From an uncultured Oscillospiraceae bacterium (GTDB taxonomy: Bacteria > Bacillota > Clostridia > Oscillospirales > Ruminococcaceae): 64,000 nucleotides of DNA. A program made the translations under genes and the position numbers. The stretch spans positions 124,001 through 188,000 of the forward strand of contig CAKSLI010000001.1 in assembly GCA_934466475.1 (NCBI GenBank), read 5' to 3'. Below, one piece after another: positions 24,519 through 33,562 of the stretch (position 1 is its first letter; each line of letters opens with the position of its first letter). A model generated the notes under the pieces. The model searched no databases. It was given only the letters and a program-made list of their open reading frames with translations, and was not told where the DNA came from.

Positions 24519-25886
24519 ATGGAGGTGCCGTCAAACATAGCCATGATCCTGGATAAGCTCGAAAACGCCGGATATGAGGCGTGGATAGTGGGCGGCTGCG
24601 TGCGCGACAGCCTTATGGGGATAACTCCGCATGATTTCGATGTGACCACATCGGCTCTGCCGGAGGAGACGGAGCGCGTCTTTGCCGGAATGCGGGTGAT
24701 AGAGACCGGGCTGAAGCACGGCACGATAACGGTGCTGAGTGACGGCGAACCAGTGGAGATAACCACCTACCGCATAGACGGAGAATACCACGACAGCCGC
24801 CGTCCGGATTCCGTGACGTTTACGCGCAGCCTGCGCGAGGATATCGCGCGCCGTGACTTCACCATGAACGGGATAGCATACAGCCCGAAGCGCGGTCTGT
24901 TCGATGAATTCGGCGGTGCGGGGGATATCCACGGCGGTATAATCCGGTGCATAGGCGAGCCGGAAAGACGCTTCACCGAGGACGCGCTCCGTATACTGCG
25001 CGGTCTGAGATTCTCCGCTTCCCTTGGCTTCTGGATAGAGGACGGCACCGCCGCCGCAATGCTTGACTGCCGGGAACTGCTGAACAACATTTCCGCTGAG
25101 CGTATTTTTTCGGAGCTTTCAAAGCTGCTGACCGGGCGGCGTTCCGGGGAGAACATCCTGCGTGTGATGACCTGTTTCCGGGAGATTTTCGCGGTGATGA
25201 TACCGGAGCTGCGCGGGATATTCGACCTGGATCAGCATTCAAAATGGCACTATCTTGACGTCTATCAGCACACGGCGCTTTCAGTGCAGAATGCGGCGCA
25301 GCTGACGTCGGGCAGGGGAAACGCCCTTCCGCTAACTCTTGCAATGCTGTTCCACGATATAGGCAAGCAGCGCTGTTTCACTCAGGACGAAAACGGAGAG
25401 GGGCATTTCTACGGGCATGCGGCGTACAGCGCGGAAATGGCGGATGCGATACTCCGCCGGCTGAAATGCAGCAACGCCCTGCGCGAGCGGGTGTGCAGCA
25501 TAGTGAAGTACCACGATGCTCCGCTGAAAGACAACGACAGGGCGGTGCGCCGGTTCCTTGCGAAGCACGGCGAGCAGCTCGCCTGCGATATAGCCCTGGC
25601 GCATATTGCGGACGATCTGGCAAAAAAGGAGGAAGCCCGCGCACGCGTCACGGAATGGTACGCAGTTATCAGCAGGATACATCGTCTGGCGTCCGAGTGC
25701 TGCTTCACTATGAAGGATCTCGCGGTAGACGGAAACGCGCTGCGTGAAATAGTTCCGCCCTCCCCGCTTATGGGCGAGGTCATGAAGCGCCTGCTTGAAA
25801 TGGTAGTGGACGGAGATATCCCGAACGAGCGTGAAATTCTTTTGCAGGAAGCCGCAAAATATGTTGCAAACCGGGACATAATATGA
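24519..25886 (+). CDS. cca: CCA tRNA nucleotidyltransferase
   Basis: 455-aa class II enzyme adding or repairing the 3' CCA of tRNA. It has VGGCVRD (about 22-28), the catalytic DFDVTT, RRDFTMNGIAY and RILRGLRFSASLGF. A C-terminal HD domain is visible (MLFHDIGK, HAAYSAEMA). The start ATG at 24519 follows GGAGGTGAG; the ATG 15 bp upstream would overlap that ribosome site. A sigma-A promoter for the next gene lies within its last codons. Confidence 0.93.
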   Translation: MEVPSNIAMILDKLENAGYEAWIVGGCVRDSLMGITPHDFDVTTSALPEETERVFAGMRVIETGLKHGTITVLSDGEPVEITTYRIDGEYHDSRRPDSVTFTRSLREDIARRDFTMNGIAYSPKRGLFDEFGGAGDIHGGIIRCIGEPERRFTEDALRILRGLRFSASLGFWIEDGTAAAMLDCRELLNNISAERIFSELSKLLTGRRSGENILRVMTCFREIFAVMIPELRGIFDLDQHSKWHYLDVYQHTALSVQNAAQLTSGRGNALPLTLAMLFHDIGKQRCFTQDENGEGHFYGHAAYSAEMADAILRRLKCSNALRERVCSIVKYHDAPLKDNDRAVRRFLAKHGEQLACDIALAHIADDLAKKEEARARVTEWYAVISRIHRLASECCFTMKDLAVDGNALREIVPPSPLMGEVMKRLLEMVVDGDIPNEREILLQEAAKYVANRDII

Positions 25887-25892
25887 TATAAT
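25864..25892 (+). promoter_or_regulatory. Sigma-A promoter reading toward mreB
   Basis: TTGCAA and TATAAT with 17-bp spacing inside the cca 3' end and just after. The implied leader of about 315 nt contains a palindrome and a MITE-like element before mreB. Confidence 0.65.
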
Positions 25893-25945
25893 AAACATGC
25901 CCTGCACATAAGTCCCCAGCCGGGAACTCAATGCATATCGTCAGA

Positions 25946-25975
25946 TTATATCATATCCTGACGGATATGATATAA
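25946..25975. repeat. 30-bp palindrome TTATATCATATCC-N4-GGATATGATATAA, copy 2
   Basis: The same perfect 13-bp arms as at 20844-20873, with loop TGAC. Its right foot provides the target site ATAAG of the adjoining MITE-like element. Confidence 0.8.
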
Positions 25976-25976
25976 G

Positions 25977-26137
25977 GTAACCTCTAAAAACCTCCTTCAC
26001 GGCAGATTTCTATGACTTATATCATCTGTTGCGTTACCAAACCTTGAAATACATCAAGTATTACTGCGGTTTGGTGCCTTACATCTGATATAAGTCATAT
26101 ACGAAATCTGCTCGTGTCCCAGTTTTTAGAGGTTACC
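25977..26137. mobile_element. MITE-like palindromic element, second subfamily (161 bp)
   Basis: Ends GTAACCTCTAAAAACC and its inverted partner ending GTTTTTAGAGGTTACC, flanked by perfect ATAAG duplications (25972-25976, 26138-26142). The interior is itself an inverted repeat (CAGATTTC...GAAATCTG, ATGACTTATATCA...TGATATAAGTCAT) and unrelated to the 158/229-bp copies. It lies in the mreB leader. Confidence 0.85.
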
Positions 26138-26216
26138 ATAAGTTGAATTTTGAGAAATTCATGCGCAGTACAGGTGCTGCGATATCTGAGCTTATAGAAA
26201 GAATGGAGAGAACGAC

Positions 26217-27233
26217 ATGGCATTAGATATAGGCATAGACCTTGGCACCGCGAACATAATCATCACTATCGCCGGAAAGGGCATAGTGCTGAACGAACCG
26301 TCAGTTGTCGCATACGACAAGAAGAAAAAGGCGGTAGTCGCGGTAGGCTCCGAGGCTTACAAAATGATCGGCAGAACGCCGGAGTACATCGTTGCGGTAC
26401 GTCCGCTGAAGGACGGCGTTATCTCGGATAACGACATGACCGAGGCGATGATACGCGAATTTATCCACATGGTGAACGGCGGCGCTATGATGAAGCCCCG
26501 CATAGTACTTTGCGTACCCTCCTCCGTTACGGACGTTGAGCGCCGTGCAGTGGTGGAGGCGGCTATGTCCGCGGGAGCGCGCAAGGTGTTCCTTATCGAG
26601 GAGCCTATTGCGGCGCTTATCGGCGCAGGCGTGGATATCTCAAAGCCTAACGGTACTATGGTCGTTGATATCGGCGGCGGAACCGCAGATGTTGCGATAG
26701 TTTCCTTTAACGGAATAGTTCAGAGCCGGTCGATCAAAATGGCGGGAAACAAGTTCGATCAGGCGATAATCCGTCATATCACGCAGAAATACAAGGTGCT
26801 CATAGGCGAAAAAACAGCTGAAAAGGCGAAAATAGAGATCGCGAACGTATTTGACCCGACCGGAGAGGTAAAGATGACGATACGCGGCAGAAACCTGCTG
26901 AAAGGTTTGCCGGAGAGCATAGAAATAACCGACAAGGACATCTACGAGGCTATTCACGAGAACGCCATGGAAATAGTGGAGCAGGTGAAGCTTGTGCTGG
27001 AATCCACACCGCCTGAGCTTGTCGGCGATATTCTATCCAACGGTATCATACTGACCGGCGGCGGAGCGATGCTCGGCGGACTTCCGGAGCTTATCTCGGA
27101 TAATGTCGGAGCTCCGTGTTCCGTTGCGGAGAATCCTATTGAGTGCGTTGCAAGGGGCGTTGACGCGGCATTCAAGATGTCCGGCGACCTGCTTGACGGC
27201 TTCGAGCAGATCCAGCTTTATAACTTCAAGTAA
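26217..27233 (+). CDS. mreB: MreB/Mbl-type bacterial actin
   Basis: 338 aa, rod-shape cytoskeletal ATPase. It has the phosphate-1 loop IDLGTANI, a central VVDIGGGTADVA and the adenosine motif ILTGGGAMLGGL, with length typical of MreB/Mbl/MreBH. No mreC, mreD or rodA is adjacent, so it may be an extra paralogue (Mbl-like) rather than the main copy. An AGAACGACATGG start context and a weak purine-rich ribosome site precede it. A perfect terminator follows. Confidence 0.9.
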   Translation: MALDIGIDLGTANIIITIAGKGIVLNEPSVVAYDKKKKAVVAVGSEAYKMIGRTPEYIVAVRPLKDGVISDNDMTEAMIREFIHMVNGGAMMKPRIVLCVPSSVTDVERRAVVEAAMSAGARKVFLIEEPIAALIGAGVDISKPNGTMVVDIGGGTADVAIVSFNGIVQSRSIKMAGNKFDQAIIRHITQKYKVLIGEKTAEKAKIEIANVFDPTGEVKMTIRGRNLLKGLPESIEITDKDIYEAIHENAMEIVEQVKLVLESTPPELVGDILSNGIILTGGGAMLGGLPELISDNVGAPCSVAENPIECVARGVDAAFKMSGDLLDGFEQIQLYNFK

Positions 27234-27241
27234 CATAAACA

Positions 27242-27276
27242 ACAAAATGCGCTGCGTTTTCCGCAGCGCATTTTGT
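27242..27276. terminator. Bidirectional terminator after mreB
   Basis: Perfect stem ACAAAATGCGCTGCG and complement with loop TTTTC, T-rich on both strands, between convergent genes. Confidence 0.92.
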
Positions 27277-27290
27277 TGTTCTGCTGTTGT

Positions 27291-28046
27291 TCACCGTGCC
27301 CTTGCAGAAACGGTTTTTCCGGCGATAAACAGCACTGCTGCAACGCAGATGAATATAAGCACGAATGCGTTTATCTCCTCGTTCCAGCGGAGCGCGAGAA
27401 CAGCCGAATCACCGATGAGCGCCCCAATGAACGGAAGAACAGGGAACTTATACTCTCCGTCACCGTTGTAGAATCCGCGCAGCATTACCGTGAACAGCAC
27501 GACCATTCCGGCAGAAACGAGGATCTCCAGCGGAATGAACAGCCAGGAAAGCTCTATGGCCGTATGGTACACCACCGGGATAGACATGGAGAATGCAACG
27601 ATATAGCCGAATGAAAGCCAGCGCAGGAGCCCGTTCCCGTGTGCTTTTACACACTGGGCGGTATGTATCGCCATTGATACCAGTATCATTCCGTAGGAGG
27701 CGAACTGTATCGGCGGTATCGTGCCCTCGGTGTGAACCATTCCGCCCAGCAGAAGAATCCCGGCGGCAACGGCGAGCTTACCGAAATTACTGCCTTCCGG
27801 CGCCGGCACCGCAGACACCTTTCCGTTGTCGGAACGGAAAACCGTGAACCGGCAGCGAGTTAACATAAATGTATATGCGCAGATTATTGAGAGAACGGTC
27901 AGTCCCGTCATGTACCAGTCCAGGAGGTCATACCCGGCAATATCCCCGGTGAATACAGTAACAAGGCTTATCACGCGCTCGGTGGTCAGAATTAGAAAAT
28001 ACAGCAGTAAGAATATAAGTTTTGCTTTATCGGATTTTCTGGTCAT
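27291..28046 (-). CDS. Multi-pass membrane protein of unknown function
   Basis: 251 aa with about seven hydrophobic helices (near residues 10-33, 42-62, 90-108, 115-132, 142-160, 165-188, 205-245). No motif is recognised. The ribosome site AAAGGAG is 9 bp from the ATG. It has a clear promoter whose -10 is covered by a palindrome, suggesting repression by a dedicated regulator. No such regulator is adjacent. Confidence 0.7.
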   Translation of the reverse strand: MTRKSDKAKLIFLLLYFLILTTERVISLVTVFTGDIAGYDLLDWYMTGLTVLSIICAYTFMLTRCRFTVFRSDNGKVSAVPAPEGSNFGKLAVAAGILLLGGMVHTEGTIPPIQFASYGMILVSMAIHTAQCVKAHGNGLLRWLSFGYIVAFSMSIPVVYHTAIELSWLFIPLEILVSAGMVVLFTVMLRGFYNGDGEYKFPVLPFIGALIGDSAVLALRWNEEINAFVLIFICVAAVLFIAGKTVSARAR

Positions 28047-28064
28047 ATAATATCACGCTCCTTT

Positions 28065-28099
28065 TGTGATATTATATCACATTTCTTTTCAAAAATCAA
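28065..28099 (-). promoter_or_regulatory. Promoter with operator-like palindrome
   Basis: On the minus strand TTGATT (28094-28099) and TATAAT (28071-28076) are 17 bp apart. The perfect palindrome TGTGATA-TTA-TATCACA (28065-28081) covers the -10, a typical repressor site. Drives the membrane gene at 27291-28046. Confidence 0.75.
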
Positions 28100-28127
28100 T
28101 AATAATTACTGATTTTGTGAAAATTTT

Positions 28128-28385
28128 TTACCACTTTGGATTTTCGTGCGGGCAGGCGGAGTTCCTCTTTACCGCGCGGAGCTCCACATAACAGCCGCAC
28201 TTGCGGCAGGTGCCGCTGAGGAGCTCATCGCAGCCCTTGCAGAGCTCCAGCCGGCGGGCGTATTCCTCCGGAGGGGATTTCTGGGCGGCGGGCATTGCGG
28301 CTATCCGCTGGCTTATCGCCTCAAGGAGCTGGCTTTCGTCCACGTCCCGGAGCAGACAGCGGCGGCAGGGCTTTCTTGCCTCCAT
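28128..28385 (-). CDS. Small cysteine-rich protein (DUF6171-like)
   Basis: 85 aa with cysteine pairs CRRC (7-10), CKGC (49-52), CRKCGC (60-65) and a late CPH, suggesting two zinc-binding knuckles. The pattern KPCRRCLLRD...LCKGCD...G.CRKCGCYVELRA matches a small Firmicute family of unknown function (DUF6171). Its ATG overlaps the stop of the GH51 gene by one base, so it is cotranscribed with it. Confidence 0.75.
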   Translation of the reverse strand: MEARKPCRRCLLRDVDESQLLEAISQRIAAMPAAQKSPPEEYARRLELCKGCDELLSGTCRKCGCYVELRAVKRNSACPHENPKW

Positions 28386-29860
28386 TACAGCTTTATGGTG
28401 AGGGCGGCAACAGAGCAGGGCGGGAGTATAATCTCAGCCTTTCCGTCCGCGGAGGTGATGGTGAGCGGCTTTATTGCGACCCTGTCAGGCTCCTCGAAAG
28501 AGTTGAGCGCGTGTACCTCGTCCGTGAGGATACGTCCCGAGGCGGACTTTATCCCGGCAAATGCCGCCGCGATGTCCAGCTTGTAGCTTTCCGTCAGGGA
28601 GGCGTTGGATACAGTCAGGAAGATGTCGCCGTCCTTGTTTACGGAAGCCGACTGGCTTAGCGCGGGCACGCCCTTTTCCGCTTCCTCGTTCTGGATGTGG
28701 CTGTAAATCAGGTCGGAGTCCTGGTGATCCTTATAGAGATCAAAAACGAGATATGTGGGCGTTTTGACGGTCTTTGCTCCCTCTGTGAGCAGGATAGCCT
28801 GGAGGACGTTCACTGCCTGCGCGATATTCGCCATGGGAATGCGGTCGGAGTGCTGGTTGAAGATGTCCAGGTTAATGGCGGCAACTATTGCGTCGCGCAT
28901 GGTGTTCTGCTGGTAGAGGAATCCTGGATTCGTGCCTGGCTCCACATCGTACCAGGTTCCCCACTCGTCCACTATCAGACCTACCTTGTGCTCAGGGTCA
29001 TATCTGTCCATAACGCCGGCGTGCCGAATTATCATTTCCTTAATGCCGAGGGCTGAGCGTATCGTCTTGTAGTATTCCTGATCATCAAATTCGGTAGCGC
29101 TGCCCTTGTGGCTCCAGTCGCCGGTGGGTACAGTGTAGTAATGCAGGGACATTCCGTTCATGTTCCATGGCGTGATCTGACGCATGAGTACTTCCGTCCA
29201 GTTGTAGTCGTCCGCATTGGAGCCGCTGGCAATCCTGAACAGGTTGTTTCCGCTGTAATTGCGGCAGAATGTCGAATAGCGGCGGTAGAGGTCGGAGTAA
29301 TACTCCGCGCGCATATTGCCTCCGCAGCCCCAGCTTTCGTTGCCGATACCGAGGTATTTCAGCTTCCAGGGCTGCTCCCTGCCGTTTTTCTTGCGGAGCT
29401 CCGCCATGGGGGAAACCCCGTCAAAGGTCATGTATTCTATCCAGTTGGAGAGCTCCTCAACGGTGCCGCTGCCGACATTTCCGCTGATGTACGGCTCGCA
29501 GCCCACAAGCTCGCAGAAGCGCATGAATTCGTGCGTTCCGAAGCTGTTGTCCTCGACGACTCCGCCCCAGTTTGTGTTGACCATTTTCTTGCGGGAGGAT
29601 CTTTCGCCTATGCCGTCCCGCCAGTGGTATTCATCGGCGAAGCAGCCGCCCGGCCAGCGCAGCACGGGGAGCTTTATCTGTCTGAAAGCTTCGATCACGT
29701 CCGTGCGGTAGCCCTCGATATTCGGGATGTCGCTGTTTTCTCCGACATAAATGCCGTCGTAAATGCAGCGTCCGAGATGTTCCGAGAAGTTTCCGTATAT
29801 CTCGGGGTTGATGTGGGATTTCTTTTCGAGAGGATTCAGTGTAAGGTGCATTGTTTTCAT
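28385..29860 (-). CDS. abfA: GH51 alpha-L-arabinofuranosidase
   Basis: 491 aa. Removes arabinofuranosyl side chains from arabinan or arabinoxylan fragments. GH51 features are [11 protein letters not shown], the acid/base Glu in [11 protein letters not shown] (about 173-183), and the nucleophile Glu in [10 protein letters not shown] (about 294-303). No signal peptide is present, so it acts in the cytoplasm on imported oligosaccharides. A divergent AraC regulator lies 119 bp away with overlapping promoters, a likely control pair. Confidence 0.95.
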   Translation of the reverse strand: MKTMHLTLNPLEKKSHINPEIYGNFSEHLGRCIYDGIYVGENSDIPNIEGYRTDVIEAFRQIKLPVLRWPGGCFADEYHWRDGIGERSSRKKMVNTNWGGVVEDNSFGTHEFMRFCELVGCEPYISGNVGSGTVEELSNWIEYMTFDGVSPMAELRKKNGREQPWKLKYLGIGNESWGCGGNMRAEYYSDLYRRYSTFCRNYSGNNLFRIASGSNADDYNWTEVLMRQITPWNMNGMSLHYYTVPTGDWSHKGSATEFDDQEYYKTIRSALGIKEMIIRHAGVMDRYDPEHKVGLIVDEWGTWYDVEPGTNPGFLYQQNTMRDAIVAAINLDIFNQHSDRIPMANIAQAVNVLQAILLTEGAKTVKTPTYLVFDLYKDHQDSDLIYSHIQNEEAEKGVPALSQSASVNKDGDIFLTVSNASLTESYKLDIAAAFAGIKSASGRILTDEVHALNSFEEPDRVAIKPLTITSADGKAEIILPPCSVAALTIKL

Positions 29861-29897
29861 GATTTATCGTCCTTTCCGTGGATTTTATGTTACCTCT

Positions 29898-29937
29898 ATT
29901 ATAAACTGTTGACAGAGAATATTCAATGATGTATAAT
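29898..29937. promoter_or_regulatory. Overlapping divergent promoters of GH51 and AraC genes
   Basis: Plus strand: TTGACA (29909) and TATAAT (29932), 17-bp spacing, for araC-like. Minus strand: TTGAAT (29921-29926) and TATAAT (29898-29903), 17-bp spacing, for GH51. The interleaved layout would let one bound regulator affect both. Confidence 0.8.
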
Positions 29938-29979
29938 AACAAATAACTGATATATCATTCGATTTTGAGGGGTGCGGTA

Positions 29980-30747
29980 ATGAAGATACACGCGATGGGT
30001 ACAGGCTACCGGCATGAGAGCGACTTCCACATTTTAAGACCGAACGGCTCCGGGGACAACCTGCTGGTGATATTCAAGACCCCTGCGTTTGCGGCTGTGG
30101 ACGGAAAGCGGGTGGACGTCCCGGCGGATACTGCGATACTGTACAGCAAAAACGCCCCGCAGGATTACGGGGCGTGTGGAACTGAATACATCAACCACTG
30201 GGTGCATTTCGAGTGTGATGAGAGTGATATATTCTTTGATTCGCTGGGGATAGTGTTCAACAGACCCGCGCCTGTCGGGGAGGTTTCCGCAGTTGAGAGC
30301 CTGCTGGAGCTGCTGCGGATAGAAAGCCTGTCCGATTCCGTCAAAAGCCGTGAGTGCTGTGCGCTTCTCCTGCGGCTGATACTTGCACAGGCGCTTGCAG
30401 GCAGCAGGAGCCGTCCCGCGAATCCGCACAGCGAGGAGCTGAAACGGCTCCGGGCGGAAATATACGGCGCCCCGGGCAGGAAATTCAGCATAAACGATCT
30501 GGCGGCGGGGCTGTCGCTGAGCCCTGCGTATTTCCAGACGCTGTACCGCAGCGAATTCGGTGTCAGCTGCTACGAGGACGTGCTGCGGGCAAAGACCGGG
30601 CTCGCGGAGTACTACCTCTCCGGCACGTCGATGACAGTGCGCGAGATAGCGGAGCTGTGCGGCTTTGACAATGACGTCCACTTTATGCGGCAGTTCCGTC
30701 AGCGCACGGGAAAGACCGCGCTGGAATACCGCCGCGACAAGCGTTAG
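29980..30747 (+). CDS. AraC-family transcriptional regulator
   Basis: 255 aa. The N-terminal 130 residues look like a cupin-type AraC sensing domain, and the C-terminal 100 carry two helix-turn-helix motifs (FSINDLAAGLSLSPAYFQTLYRSEFG and MTVREIAELCGFDNDVHFMRQFRQRTGKTALEYRR). The ATG at 29980 follows GAGGGGTG. It is divergent from GH51 and probably senses arabinose or arabino-oligosaccharides; the sugar is inferred from context. Its 3' end overlaps the convergent gene by 4 bp. Confidence 0.9.
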   Translation: MKIHAMGTGYRHESDFHILRPNGSGDNLLVIFKTPAFAAVDGKRVDVPADTAILYSKNAPQDYGACGTEYINHWVHFECDESDIFFDSLGIVFNRPAPVGEVSAVESLLELLRIESLSDSVKSRECCALLLRLILAQALAGSRSRPANPHSEELKRLRAEIYGAPGRKFSINDLAAGLSLSPAYFQTLYRSEFGVSCYEDVLRAKTGLAEYYLSGTSMTVREIAELCGFDNDVHFMRQFRQRTGKTALEYRRDKR

Positions 30748-31277
30748 GCGAGAATCAGCTTGGGGTCGCTCATCAGGCGCTGGAGCTTGCGGGTCATATA
30801 GACTTTGCGTGAGCGGTCAGAGGTATCGGAGTAGTTGTTGAGCCTGTCGGATATCCTGCCTGCGGGCACGTCGATGAAGTCAGTGAGCTGCTTCATGCGG
30901 TGCACGAGGGAGCGGTATACCTTTGCAAGGCAGTCGGGGCGTTCAACGAACTTTCCCTCCGCGTTTGTATAGCCGTTGGCGAGGTAGAGCCTGCCGCGGA
31001 ACAGGGTGTGTCCGTCGCCGACAGTGTAGCCCGCTTCGATCACAACGTTTGCGTTTGCGTTGTAGCACCCGAGTGGGAGCTCACTGTCGAACGTTCCTGC
31101 CGCCGGAAGATAGAAATAATAGTGTGAGGAATGGCTGGTAATGACATTGGTGCTGCGCGACATGGTTATCTCATCATTGTCGTTCCTGCGGATTATAATG
31201 CAGCCGTGGTCAAGGGCGGTCTGCGCAAGCTCTGTGAATACTTCGCGCTCCATATAGAAATTTGCCTGTTTTCCCAT
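30744..31277 (-). CDS. Conserved-looking protein of unknown function
   Basis: 177 aa, soluble, starting MGKQANFYMERE at 31277 after AAAGGACAG. A longer frame to 31394 has no ribosome site and an atypical N-terminus. The protein shows no membrane helix or known motif. Aromatic stretches such as SSHYYFYLPAAG and a basic C-terminus (SRKVYMTRKLQRLM) are visible. Its 3' end overlaps the AraC gene end-to-end. Confidence 0.65.
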   Translation of the reverse strand: MGKQANFYMEREVFTELAQTALDHGCIIIRRNDNDEITMSRSTNVITSHSSHYYFYLPAAGTFDSELPLGCYNANANVVIEAGYTVGDGHTLFRGRLYLANGYTNAEGKFVERPDCLAKVYRSLVHRMKQLTDFIDVPAGRISDRLNNYSDTSDRSRKVYMTRKLQRLMSDPKLILA

Positions 31278-31402
31278 TGTGTTTCTGTCCTTTCGGGTAA
31301 ATTGTGGCGGCACTGTGTGAGTGCGGCGCATATATCTGTCGGTATGCCATTTCAGCCAATAAAGCCGCCTGGCTCCCGCAGTTTTTTTGTACAAAAAGGG
31401 TA

Positions 31403-31431
31403 TTGCAATTTGCCGTGGATTGTGATATCAT
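31403..31431 (+). promoter_or_regulatory. Sigma-A promoter of queT
   Basis: TTGCAA and TATCAT with 17-bp spacing, about 35 bp before the preQ1 aptamer. Confidence 0.65.
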
Positions 31432-31463
31432 ATATTGGTGCCATAAGGCACGGAAAATTTAAT

Positions 31464-31505
31464 ACGGTGTTTTCTTTGTCCAACCACCGTTAAAAAACAA
31501 GGAGT
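31464..31505 (+). promoter_or_regulatory. PreQ1-I riboswitch candidate
   Basis: P1 stem ACGGTG (31464-31469) pairs with CACCGT (31485-31490) around a 15-nt loop, followed by the A-rich tail TTAAAAAACAAGGAG. TTGT in the loop can pair with ACAA in the tail to make the class I pseudoknot, burying the AAGGAG ribosome site of queT. That suggests translational repression by preQ1. The loop is slightly longer than in the Bacillus example. Confidence 0.75.
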
Positions 31506-31511
31506 TTTTTT

Positions 31512-32051
31512 ATGTCTAAAAATGAGATCTTCAAGACCAGTAATCTGGTGCGGCTGGCGCTGGTTGCAGCGCTTTATGCTGCACTGACGCTCGCACTGCC
31601 GGGGCTCAGCTTCGGGGCTGTACAGTTCCGTTTCTCTGAGATACTCGTGCTGCTGTGCTTCTACCGCAAGGATTACAGCGTGGCGCTTATCCTCGGCTGC
31701 TTCATCGCGAACTGCTTCAGTCCGATGGCGCTTATGGATATGATCTTCGGTACGCTCGCAACGGCGATAGCGGTCATTCCGATGTTCTATATCAAGAATA
31801 TCTGGGTGGCTTCGCTCCTGCCGGTAGTAAGCAACGGGATCATTGTCGCGATAGAGCTGTTTATCTGCTACGGAAACGAGCCGCCGATCTGGTTCAACAT
31901 GATAACCGTAGCCGCCGGAGAACTGGTCGTAGTTACTATAATCGGCTGTGTGCTGTTCAAGCTCGTGTTCGAGCGCAGCGACAGACTGATGAAGATCATC
32001 GGCGCGAACAAGCCGAACTACTTCAAGAAAAAAGAAGCAATGCAGAACTGA
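31512..32051 (+). CDS. queT: QueT-family queuosine precursor transporter
   Basis: 179 aa, an integral membrane S-component of an energy-coupling-factor importer for queuosine precursors. Opening SNLVRLALVAALYAALTLAL and the FRFSEILVLLCFYRKDY segment are typical, with about five or six helices. The upstream preQ1-type aptamer agrees with the substrate. No que biosynthesis genes are adjacent. The shared ECF energising module would be encoded elsewhere. Confidence 0.92.
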   Translation: MSKNEIFKTSNLVRLALVAALYAALTLALPGLSFGAVQFRFSEILVLLCFYRKDYSVALILGCFIANCFSPMALMDMIFGTLATAIAVIPMFYIKNIWVASLLPVVSNGIIVAIELFICYGNEPPIWFNMITVAAGELVVVTIIGCVLFKLVFERSDRLMKIIGANKPNYFKKKEAMQN

Positions 32052-32063
32052 ATCCCGGAAATT

Positions 32064-32092
32064 CCGCTCCGAAAGGGGCGGGATTTTTTTAG
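32064..32092 (+). terminator. queT terminator
   Basis: CCGCTCC-GAAA-GGGGCGG stem-loop (with G-T pairing) followed by ATTTTTTT. Confidence 0.85.
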
Positions 32093-32111
32093 CCGGAATA
32101 AATACTTACGG

Positions 32112-32798
32112 TTATTTAAGCAGCGAATTCCACTTGCGGTATTCCGGATAATGCTCCTCAAGGAACGAGTAGAATCTTGCCGAATGGTCGTGGTGCCAGT
32201 AGTGTGCGTACTCATGCCAGAACACCGAAAGCACGGTGTCCCGCGGGTAGGCGTACAGCCGGAAATTTATCGAGATGTGCCCCTTTGCCCAGGTGCAGCT
32301 CCCCCAGCGGGACTTCATGTCCTTTATGGCGACGCGCGTGGGCGGAGGCTTCAGACCGCTTTCCGTGAGGGAGCGGCGCACCTCGTCGTTCAGCTCCCGG
32401 CAGAGCTGCGTGAAATTCTCTGCAAGCCATCCCTGGAGCATTTCCTGGATGTGCCCGGGCTGAGGGTCGCGGGTGAATACGCGCATTTCCTGCTGTTCCA
32501 GCACGGCGCACTCGCGGCTGCTGGAGAAGACGCGCACAGGGTACTCGGCACCGAGCCATCTCAGGAGCTCCGGCGTGGAGCTGCTTTTTTCATTCCGTGC
32601 CTTTATTCTTTCCAGCGCGCGGAGGATAAATCCCTGCTCGGAGATGATGAACTCCTCTACGCGGGCGGCGCTGACGCGGCTGTTTGCCGATATCCGCAGC
32701 GTGCCGTCCTCCTTTACGCGGAGGTTTATATTCCTGACAGGCTTGCGGGTCAGCTCATACTGTATCTCGCTGCCGTCCGGAAATTTCAGCGTTTTCAT
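32112..32798 (-). CDS. YgjP-like zinc metallopeptidase
   Basis: 228 aa of the M48-related YgjP/DUF45 family. The zinc motif is HEYAHYWHHDHS (about 192-203), with the usual third ligand in HDHSARFY. The N-terminal half has the beta-rich VRNINLRVKEDGTLRISA segment, and VAIKDMKSRWGSC is the family signature. Such proteins often lie beside restriction genes but also stand alone. The stop-start overlap of 4 bp with the upstream GDSL gene indicates an operon. Confidence 0.9.
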   Translation of the reverse strand: MKTLKFPDGSEIQYELTRKPVRNINLRVKEDGTLRISANSRVSAARVEEFIISEQGFILRALERIKARNEKSSSTPELLRWLGAEYPVRVFSSSRECAVLEQQEMRVFTRDPQPGHIQEMLQGWLAENFTQLCRELNDEVRRSLTESGLKPPPTRVAIKDMKSRWGSCTWAKGHISINFRLYAYPRDTVLSVFWHEYAHYWHHDHSARFYSFLEEHYPEYRKWNSLLK

Positions 32799-33430
32799 TC
32801 AAGTATATACTTTTTCACAAGAGGATATACGGCGCGGTAGCCTTCCTCTTTGATGTGCATTCCCTCGATAGTGTATTCGGCGCGCAGCCTGCCCTGCTCG
32901 TCCTTCAGCGGACCGTTTACGTCAATGTACTTCCCGCCGAATTCCTCCGCGAGCTTCTTTACCCTGGCATTGGCGAGGGCTATTTTCTCGTTGCTGCGCA
33001 CCTTCAGGCAGTCCTTCATTTCGGGGGCGGCGGCTTCGTAGTTCACCGGGTAGTAAGCCATGAGATACAGCTTTACTCCGGGCACGGAGCGTTTCACCGC
33101 GTCAAGTATGCGGGAGTAGTTCCCCATGACGTATTCCATGGTGCGGGAAGCGTCGCTGAGGTCGTTCGTGCCTATGTTGATGAACAGCTTTGCAGGCTGG
33201 AGGTCGATAATGCAGGTGTTGATGTTCGCTATCAGCTCGTCCGTAACGAATCCGCCTACGCCGCGGTTGTATACCGTGACCGGGAGTCCGTCCTCCGCCG
33301 CGAATTTCTCCACAGGGAACATCTCCATAAGCGAAGAACCCGCGAACAACACCGCGCCCTTTTCTGCGGTCCTGTTTAGTTTGGCATATCGTTCAATTTT
33401 GTATTCCTTTGTCCAGATAACTTCTTCCAT
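32795..33430 (-). CDS. GDSL/SGNH-family lipase or esterase
   Basis: 211 aa. Nucleophile block FAGSSLMEMFP (about 30-40), block II NRGVGGFVTDE, block III FINIGTNDLSD (GTND Asn), and a C-terminal D..H pair near YTIEGMHIKEEGY. No signal peptide, so an intracellular deacetylase or lysophospholipase is likely. GAGGT precedes the ATG. First gene of a pair with the YgjP-like peptidase. Confidence 0.88.
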   Translation of the reverse strand: MEEVIWTKEYKIERYAKLNRTAEKGAVLFAGSSLMEMFPVEKFAAEDGLPVTVYNRGVGGFVTDELIANINTCIIDLQPAKLFINIGTNDLSDASRTMEYVMGNYSRILDAVKRSVPGVKLYLMAYYPVNYEAAAPEMKDCLKVRSNEKIALANARVKKLAEEFGGKYIDVNGPLKDEQGRLRAEYTIEGMHIKEEGYRAVYPLVKKYILE

Positions 33431-33562
33431 TTCAATACCTCTTTATCTGCGAAATAAACGCCCGGTGTTTATTGTCTATTATATCACCTGTGGTTGAAAA
33501 AGTCAATAAAATATACCATGTTATGGCATATATGGAAGTCTGATTTTCGCTTGCGGCTCATA

